From JBDTMT01 sp039934135 (GTDB lineage Bacteria; Desulfobacterota; Binatia; HRBIN30; CADEER01): 12,336 nt of DNA. The stretch covers positions 1-12,336 of the forward strand of contig JBDTMT010000130.1 in NCBI GenBank assembly GCA_039934135.1. The letters are read 5' to 3'. Numbering within the stretch: the stretch's first letter is position 1; every line of letters begins with the position of its first letter. Shown here in pieces: positions 7,674 to 12,336 of this stretch. Position numbers and translations under genes: made by a program. The notes beneath the pieces were generated by a model. That model worked only from the letters and a program-made list of their open reading frames with translations, was not told where the DNA came from and searched no databases.

Positions 7674-8955
7674 GACTCGTCTGCGCGGCGATCAATGCCG
7701 CCGCCTGCCGCGCGCTGGCCAGACTGGCGTCGGCGAGCAGGGCTTCACCGCCGACCCAGTCGCCGACCACGTAGACGCCGTCGGCTCCCGGCACCGCCGG
7801 ACCCGGCCGCCCGGCGACGCCGCCCTGCGCCGCGGTCGGCACGGCGTTGGCCGCGATCATGCGCGGCAGGAAGCGGCGCTCGACGACGTGGGCGCGCCAG
7901 CCGGGCTGGATGAGATCGAGCAGCCCTTCGAGCTCGCGCTCGTCAGCCTTGGCGTCGTGTTCGCCGGTCGGCTGATACTTCAGCAGGTGAATCATCGCCG
8001 CCCCGGCCGGCGCCAGCTGCGCCACCGCCGAGTGGACCGACAGGTACAGCGGCCGATCGATGCCGAGCGCAAACGTGGCGCGCGGACGCGGCAGGTGGGT
8101 GAGGCCGATGTCGAGGCACGCGGCTTCAACGGGGACGGTGTCGGCCGCCCACTGCCGTGCCGCGTCCGAACTCGGGAGCAGTTTTGCGACGCCGTCGGGA
8201 TCGGCAGCGATGACCACGGCGTCGGCCGCGATCGTCGTGCCGTTTGCCAGCCGCACGCGGCGGACGCCGCCATCCAATTCGATCGCGTCGACGCGTGCGC
8301 CGAGGCGAATCTCGGCCCCGGCCGCGACGGCGGCGCCGCGCAGACCTTCGACCAGCGTGCCCCAGCCGCCGTCGAGGTACAGCACGCCCTTGCCGAGCGC
8401 CTTCTGCAGCTGCGCCAGCGCCGTGCCGGCGCTCATGCGATCGTGGTCGGCGGTGTAGCTGGAAACGCGCACCAGCGCGCCGAGCAACGCCCGCACGTCG
8501 GGCTGGCGAATCGCCGTCGCCAACCACTCGCTGACACTGGTGTGAGACAGCGGGGCCGGATCGAGCTTGGCAAATCCGCCCAGCAGTCGCGCCGTTTCCA
8601 ACTTGGCCGGCAGACCGAAGAGGCCGGTGGTGACCAGCGAGAGAAAGCCGCCCGGCAGGGCGTGCGCCGCGCCGCGCGCCACGGCGAAGGCGCCGGACGG
8701 GCTCGGCGCTTTGCCGCGCACGCTCACGCCCAGCTCGCGCAACACCGCCATCGCCGGGCCGCCGTTGTAGAGCGCGTGCGCCCCGAGGTTGAAGCGAAAG
8801 CCGCCGGCAGCGGTGGTCGCGGCGCGACCGCCGAGGCCGGCCGCCTTCTCACAGACGATCACCGAGCGGCCGCCGCGGGCCGCGTAAGCCGCCGTGGCCA
8901 GTCCGGCCAGTCCACCACCGACGACGACGACGTTTGCGCGCTGTGGGTTCGACAT
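7657..8955 (-). CDS. FAD-dependent oxidoreductase, phytoene desaturase/amine oxidase superfamily
   Basis: A 432-aa flavoprotein. The N-terminal Rossmann motif VVVGGGLAGLATAAYAA (about 10-26) is followed by an acidic strand end at E36 and the GLGGRA doublet (40-45), all typical of the CrtI/monoamine-oxidase-like superfamily. The C-terminal FAD-contact segment GVYVVGDWVGGEALLADASL is at about 393-412. It is somewhat shorter than classical carotenoid desaturases (about 490-510 aa) and no crtB or other carotenoid gene is nearby, so the substrate is unknown. The start at 8955 is chosen over an upstream ATG (8982) because GGAGGT lies 4 nt before it and the Rossmann fold begins at once. It is the first gene of the unit with the ECF41-like sigma factor. 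ECF41 sigma factors are generally encoded next to oxidoreductase-type genes, which suggests this gene is a target of the sigma factor. Confidence 0.88.
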   Translation of the reverse strand: MSNPQRANVVVVGGGLAGLATAAYAARGGRSVIVCEKAAGLGGRAATTAAGGFRFNLGAHALYNGGPAMAVLRELGVSVRGKAPSPSGAFAVARGAAHALPGGFLSLVTTGLFGLPAKLETARLLGGFAKLDPAPLSHTSVSEWLATAIRQPDVRALLGALVRVSSYTADHDRMSAGTALAQLQKALGKGVLYLDGGWGTLVEGLRGAAVAAGAEIRLGARVDAIELDGGVRRVRLANGTTIAADAVVIAADPDGVAKLLPSSDAARQWAADTVPVEAACLDIGLTHLPRPRATFALGIDRPLYLSVHSAVAQLAPAGAAMIHLLKYQPTGEHDAKADERELEGLLDLIQPGWRAHVVERRFLPRMIAANAVPTAAQGGVAGRPGPAVPGADGVYVVGDWVGGEALLADASLASARQAAALIAAQTSHAAAA

Positions 8956-8959
8956 GGGT

Positions 8960-8965
8960 ACCTCC
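8960..8965 (-). promoter_or_regulatory. Ribosome binding site of the FAD oxidoreductase gene
   Basis: GGAGGT on the - strand, 4 nt before the ATG at 8955. It decides the start in favour of MSNPQ rather than the ATG 27 bp upstream. Confidence 0.85.
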
Positions 8966-8968
8966 GTT

Positions 8969-8997
8969 GGTGGGCGCCGCATGCGCCGTTACCCACC
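8969..8997 (-). promoter_or_regulatory. Hairpin in the 5' leader of the oxidoreductase-sigma operon
   Basis: On the - strand GGTGGG (8997-8992) can pair with CCCACC (8974-8969), with a smaller inner GC-rich stem around ATGCG. The hairpin ends 3 nt before the GGAGGT ribosome binding site, so it could affect translation start or mRNA stability. If the promoter at 9000-9026 is used, the transcript would start within or just before the left arm, which would shorten the stem. No known riboswitch class is recognised. Confidence 0.35.
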
Positions 8998-8999
8998 TT

Positions 9000-9026
9000 C
9001 ACGACCGAGGCACCGGAAAGGTTACA
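9000..9026 (-). promoter_or_regulatory. Candidate ECF sigma-factor promoter of the oxidoreductase-sigma operon
   Basis: On the - strand TGTAACC (9026-9020), 16 nt, then CGTG (9003-9000), about 45 bp before the oxidoreductase ATG. The AAC-containing -35 and CGT -10 have the look of ECF promoters; the ECF41 consensus as I recall it is TGTCACA with CGTC, so this is a near match, not an exact one. It would fit autoregulation by the sigma factor encoded second in the operon. Confidence 0.5.
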
Positions 9027-9065
9027 GCCAAGTTCAACGGCTTTGAAAGACCGGCGGGCGCGTTC

Positions 9066-9124
9066 GGACGTGGGGACGTGTGGACGTACGGGATCCTCTC
9101 GCACGTCCACACGTCCACACGTCC
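9066..9124. repeat. 22-bp inverted repeat (one mismatch) at the head of the 8-bp array
   Basis: The left arm 9066-9087 and right arm 9103-9124 are complementary at 21 of 22 positions, with the inner 14 bp perfect, around a 15-nt loop (9088-9102). The left arm consists of the same 8-bp unit as the neighbouring array, in the opposite orientation. The structure would form a very stable hairpin on either strand and could act as a transcription terminator after asnB, although no T-run follows. Confidence 0.8.
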
Positions 9125-9230
9125 CGACGTCCACACGTCAGCTCGTCCACACGTCAGCTCGTCCGCACGTCAGCACGTCAGCACGTCAGCACGTCGGCAC
9201 GTCGGCACGTCAGAACGTCCACACGTCAGC
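9103..9230. repeat. Tandem array of sixteen 8-bp units (ACGTCMRC type)
   Basis: Sixteen consecutive 8-bp units with no phase slip. The two main variants are ACGTCCAC and ACGTCAGC, with minor forms ACGTCGGC, ACGTCCCG, ACGTCAGA, TCGTCCAC and TCGTCCGC. The rightmost unit (9223-9230) overlaps the last codons of asnB and provides its TGA. The array lies between asnB and the oxidoreductase promoter. It translates without stops on the + strand into an 8-residue-period peptide, which I regard as spurious. The spacing is far too short, and no spacers exist, for CRISPR. The function is unknown: possibly a replication-slippage minisatellite or a protein-binding or structural element. Confidence 0.9.
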
Positions 9231-11139
9231 TCGCCCAGCGCTCATGCCACAGCTGGAACGCCAACAGCAGCCAGATGCGCTGGCAGACGGCGACGTCGCC
9301 GGCATGCAGCCGGCGGACGTATCGACCGACCGTGACGGGATCGAACAGTCCCTGCTGCGCGATGTGCCGCGGATCCAGGTACCGATCGACGCAACCGCGC
9401 AGCTCCGACGCGAGCCACTCCTTCAACGGCAAGGCGAAGCCGCGCTTCGGCCGTTCGACCAGCGCCGGCGGCACGTGGCGGTGCAACACCTTCTTCAACA
9501 AATGCTTCGGGCCGAGCGAGCCGCGGCGCAGAATGAACGGCAGGGAGAAGGCGAATTCGACCAGACGATGGTCGAGCAGCGGCTCGCGACCCTCGAGGCT
9601 CATGGCCATGGTGGCGCGGTCGACCTTCGTCAGCACGTCGCCGGGCAAGTAGTGGTGCAGGTCCCACAGACAGAGCTTCTCTCCTGCCGCGCCCGGGTAG
9701 ACCTCCGCATCGTCGCGCGTCGAGTCACTGCGGCCAATGAGCGTCGCGAGCTCTGCACAGGCAAAGTGCGCCAGGGCCCGATCGAAGACCTCGCCGATGC
9801 CGCGCGCGTCGATGCGCGCCCCGAGCTTGGCCAGCATCGAGACGGGCGAACCGACGAGGCGGCCGGCGACGCTGCCTGGGCGAGCCGAGAGATAGCCATC
9901 GATGCGCGACGCGCCGACGCCGCCGATGGCGGCCGCCGCAGCGCGGCGCAGGCCGAGCGGAAGCTTCTCGATCCACGCCCATTGCTGCAGCGCCGCCGTG
10001 TAGGACGCGTAGCCGCCGAAGAGCTCGTCACCGCCATCGGCGGAGAGGACCACCTTGACCTGTTCGGCCGCCAGTTGTGACGCCAGGAACGTCGCCAGCC
10101 CGGATTCGTCGCCGAACGGTTCGTCGTACAGGTCGGCCCAGCGCGGCAGCAGATGACGGACGTCGTCCGCTCCCACCACGCGGCAGGTGTGATCGGTGCC
10201 GAGGTGTCGCGCCACGTCGCTGGCGTATCGGGATTCGTCGTACTCGGGGCGATCGAAGCCGATGGTGAACGTCTTGATCTGCCGCCCGCCGCGCTTTTGC
10301 AGGAGCGCGGCCAGCAGCGAGGAATCGACGCCGCCGGACAGGAAGACGCCGACCGGGACGTCGGCGATCATGCGTTGCTCGAAGGCGTCGGTCATCAACG
10401 CCTCGAGCTCGTCGGCCAATTCGTCCTCGCTGCGATCGTGCCTGCGGCCGACGTGATCCAGCACGTTCCAGTAGCGGTGCAGCTGTGGGCCGCCGCGTTC
10501 GTCGAGGACGAGGCGATGCGCCGGCGGCAGCTGGGAAACTCGCTCGTAGATCGTGCGCGGCGCGGCGATATAGCCGTAGCGCAGGTAGTCGAGCAGCGCG
10601 TCGCGATCGATCACCGGCGGCCAGTCGAAGGCGCGCAGGGCTTTCAGCTCCGAGCCGAAGCACAGGGCGTCGCCGTCCCAGCGGTAGTAGAGCGGCTTGA
10701 CGCCGAGCCGGTCGCGCAGCAGGTGCAGGCGCTGCGTCGGCACGTGCCAAAGCGCGATGGAGAACATGCCGACGAAGCGGGTCACGGCGTCCGGCCCCCA
10801 TTGGGCGAAGGCAGCCAGGATGACCTCCGCATCGCCTCTGCCGGCACAGCGATGGCCGAGCGGCTCCAGCTCGGCGCGCAGCGCCTTGAAGTTGTAGACC
10901 GCGCCGTTGAAGACCATGTGCCAGTTGCCGCAAGCCGACGTCATCGGCTGGTGGCCGTGCGCGCTGAGGTCGAGGATCGACAGGCGGCGATGGCCCAGCC
11001 CGACGCGTTGGCCGGCGCCGAACCAGACGCCCGAGTCATCGGGGCCGCGGCGCTGTAGCGACGTCACGGCACGCGGCAGCCCCTCGGCCCACGGCCGCGC
11101 GTCGCCGTCGAGCACGCGATAGCCGGTTATCCCGCACAT
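9226..11139 (-). CDS. asnB: Asparagine synthase (glutamine-hydrolysing)/AsnB-type amidotransferase
   Basis: A 637-aa two-domain enzyme that would move ammonia from glutamine to a carboxylate activated by ATP (aspartate in true AsnB, possibly a sugar acid in polysaccharide clusters). The start is set at MCGITGY because the class II glutaminase nucleophile is Cys2 after Met removal; the frame extends further upstream but has no family homology there. Glutaminase motifs are RRGPD (30-34), GHRRLSI (49-55), FNGAVYN (77-83) and GDAEVI (102-107). Synthetase motifs are the PP-loop SGGVDSS (268-274) and LSADGGDELFGGY (365-377). Odd point: the usual NGEIYN has Ala80 in place of Glu. The gene sits 37 bp after the heparinase-like gene. 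The combination, and the length above that of E. coli AsnB, fit the exopolysaccharide/exosortase-associated amidotransferases. The stop codon lies within the 8-bp repeat array. The ribosome binding site is weak (AGGCGG). Confidence 0.9.
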   Translation of the reverse strand: MCGITGYRVLDGDARPWAEGLPRAVTSLQRRGPDDSGVWFGAGQRVGLGHRRLSILDLSAHGHQPMTSACGNWHMVFNGAVYNFKALRAELEPLGHRCAGRGDAEVILAAFAQWGPDAVTRFVGMFSIALWHVPTQRLHLLRDRLGVKPLYYRWDGDALCFGSELKALRAFDWPPVIDRDALLDYLRYGYIAAPRTIYERVSQLPPAHRLVLDERGGPQLHRYWNVLDHVGRRHDRSEDELADELEALMTDAFEQRMIADVPVGVFLSGGVDSSLLAALLQKRGGRQIKTFTIGFDRPEYDESRYASDVARHLGTDHTCRVVGADDVRHLLPRWADLYDEPFGDESGLATFLASQLAAEQVKVVLSADGGDELFGGYASYTAALQQWAWIEKLPLGLRRAAAAAIGGVGASRIDGYLSARPGSVAGRLVGSPVSMLAKLGARIDARGIGEVFDRALAHFACAELATLIGRSDSTRDDAEVYPGAAGEKLCLWDLHHYLPGDVLTKVDRATMAMSLEGREPLLDHRLVEFAFSLPFILRRGSLGPKHLLKKVLHRHVPPALVERPKRGFALPLKEWLASELRGCVDRYLDPRHIAQQGLFDPVTVGRYVRRLHAGDVAVCQRIWLLLAFQLWHERWAS

Positions 11140-11176
11140 GCCGCCGCCTGCTGTCTCATCCGCCCCGGGTCGCCGA

Positions 11177-12336
11177 TCAGTCGCGCGCCGCGGTCGTGAT
11201 GGTGATCGTGGTGGCGACCTCGACCGGCAGCGACACCCCGCCTTCAAAGAGCAGCGCCGGCGCCGCAAGGAGCTGGTTGTAAGCGGGCGACACGGCACCC
11301 GGACCGGGATGGGACGTCTGCGCCGCGACGCGCAAGGCCAACGACGGGCCGGCGATCTCCACCGTGGCGATCACGCCGCTGTCGGACCAGATCCGGCAGC
11401 GCTGCTCGCCGGTGACTTCGGCGTGCAGCCCGGGTGCGAACTGCAATGTCAGGCGGACGTGGTGGCGACCCGTGCCGGACAGTCGATCGTCGAGGCGGCA
11501 CGTCGCGTCCGCGAGCGCCACGGTCCGCTCGTGCGTCACGCCGAGATGGGCGTAGCCGTCGTGGCGGGCGGTGGCAGACGGTGCCGCGTCGAGTCGCGCT
11601 TCCACCAGGTACCCCTGGGCTCGCCGGTGTCCCCAGTTGAACGGACCCGTCTGTTCGCTCTGATCCACTGCGTCGATCGTGATGGTGTTGTGGGCGGCAG
11701 TGCCGCGCAAGTGACGGCGCCATCCCGCGTCGTGGTTGTAGCGATACGTTCCCGCGTCGACCAGCAGCGGCGTGCCGTCGACGTGCAGCCAGACGGCCAG
11801 CGCGTCGGCGTGTCCATGCGCGGCGGTGTGCGAGTAGCCGAGCCCGCCGTGGTCGAACAGCGCCATGAGCCGCTGCGTGCGCAGCACGGTGTAACCGCCG
11901 GTGGCGAAGGTCGCCGATGCTGGTCGCCAGGCAGTCGGCGGAGCACGCGACGCGCCGAGCAGACGCGCCCGCAGGTCGAGACGATAGCGCGGGTGACAGA
12001 TGGCGCCGACGCCGAACAGCGCGCCCACGGCGCCGGAGACGGCCAGCGGCAAGGGCTCGCACGCCATATCCTGGCGCAGCACGACGCTGTCGTCGTCATC
12101 GCCGATACGCGGGTGGTTGCCCTCGGCGTCGAGGATCGCGGCGAGGAACGTCGCGCCCCCGACGAGGCGCTGATCGATCACCGGCGCGAGCGGCTGGCCG
12201 GTCGCTTCGGCGATGTGCCGCGCCACCAGCAGCCACTCCATCGCGTACGCCTGGTAGCTCGGCGACTGCTCGGCGCCGACTCCGTCAGTATGGATCTGTC
12301 GCGCCGCTTCGCGCTCCAGGTGCGCTCGCCCCGTCG
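11177..12336 (-). CDS. Heparinase II/III family protein, N-terminus cut by the window edge
   Basis: Partial: the frame is open through the right edge, and the 31 codons upstream of the ATG at 12241 read in family style (an LEREAARQIHTDG segment, then EQSPSYQAYA), so that ATG is internal. About 385 residues are visible: the end of the helical toroid domain, then the beta-sandwich heparinase II/III domain with HGHADAL, LLVDAGTYRYN, RGTAAHNT and DQSE in order (11660-11820 region). Characterised relatives are polysaccharide lyases cleaving uronic-acid-containing chains, usually in the periplasm. Members beside asnB-like genes belong to exopolysaccharide gene clusters and may trim or modify the polymer. 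It is co-directional with, and 37 bp upstream of, asnB. Substrate and secretion signal cannot be judged without the N-terminus. Confidence 0.88.
   Translation of the reverse strand, partial: TGRAHLEREAARQIHTDGVGAEQSPSYQAYAMEWLLVARHIAEATGQPLAPVIDQRLVGGATFLAAILDAEGNHPRIGDDDDSVVLRQDMACEPLPLAVSGAVGALFGVGAICHPRYRLDLRARLLGASRAPPTAWRPASATFATGGYTVLRTQRLMALFDHGGLGYSHTAAHGHADALAVWLHVDGTPLLVDAGTYRYNHDAGWRRHLRGTAAHNTITIDAVDQSEQTGPFNWGHRRAQGYLVEARLDAAPSATARHDGYAHLGVTHERTVALADATCRLDDRLSGTGRHHVRLTLQFAPGLHAEVTGEQRCRIWSDSGVIATVEIAGPSLALRVAAQTSHPGPGAVSPAYNQLLAAPALLFEGGVSLPVEVATTITITTAARD

Noticed and set aside
8956..8982. Upstream start of the oxidoreductase at 8982
   Set aside because: The GGAGGT at 8960-8965 and the immediate start of the Rossmann strand favour 8955.
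9066..9124. Classical intrinsic terminator
   Set aside because: The hairpin is strong but no T-run follows it on either strand, so I record it as a repeat with possible terminator function only.
9103..9230. CRISPR array
   Set aside because: The units are 8 bp, directly adjacent with no spacers, and there are no cas genes.
7672..10080. An 802-codon open frame on the + strand
   Set aside because: It runs antisense through the oxidoreductase gene, the repeat array and much of asnB. Its translation is low-complexity and Arg/Gln-rich with no recognisable domain; it is open only because the DNA is GC-rich and the array has no + strand stops.
11140..11298. N-terminal extension of asnB to the ATG at 11298
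   Set aside because: It would bury the catalytic Cys2 in the chain and overlaps the heparinase gene; the sequence is Arg/Ser-rich and without homology features.

Overview
The window is visibly GC-rich, densely coded DNA with long shadow ORFs on the opposite strands. It looks like a chromosomal segment of a Gram-negative-type bacterium: there is a lipobox lipoprotein, a Tat-type signal and a secreted DUF1800/DUF1501 pair. The gene mix (large cysteine-rich Ig-like lipoprotein, ECF41-type sigma factor, exopolysaccharide-type asparagine synthase and heparinase) and the low-complexity intergenic repeats suggest a 'deltaproteobacteria'-like lineage such as Myxococcota or Binatota. That placement is an inference; no rRNA, tRNA or phylogenetic marker is present.

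Layout. (1) Positions 1-829, + strand: the C-terminal part of a LarA-like nickel-pincer racemase, cut by the left edge. Everything else is on the - strand. (2) Positions 6465 down to 852: an apparent three-gene operon for exported proteins, namely an 878-aa Ig-like (Big_2) lipoprotein, a DUF1800 protein and a Tat-exported DUF1501 protein. The last two abut exactly (stop TGA next to start ATG). (3) Positions 8955 down to 6699: a two-gene unit of a phytoene-desaturase-type FAD oxidoreductase and an ECF41-like sigma factor with a SnoaL-like C-terminal domain, overlapping by 17 bp. An ECF-looking promoter (TGTAACC-N16-CGTG) lies in front of it, which suggests autoregulation. (4) Positions 12336 down to 9226: a heparinase II/III-family protein (cut by the right edge) followed 37 bp later by an AsnB-type amidotransferase. 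This pair is typical of exopolysaccharide/O-antigen clusters and probably continues to the right of the window.

The two larger intergenic gaps (6466-6698 and 8956-9225, both under 300 bp) are not plain spacers. The first carries a 116-bp element bounded by 15-bp inverted repeats (14/15 paired). It begins 3 bp past the sigma-factor stop codon. The second carries 16 perfectly phased 8-bp units (consensus ACGTCMRC) plus an oppositely oriented arm, which together form a 22-bp inverted repeat with one mismatch. The array begins inside the asnB 3' end and supplies its stop codon. These repeats, the sigma/oxidoreductase unit, an Ala replacing the usual Glu in the AsnB glutamine site, and a duplicated cysteine module in the lipoprotein are the points most worth a second look. 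No CRISPR, tRNA, rRNA, transposase or phage gene was seen.
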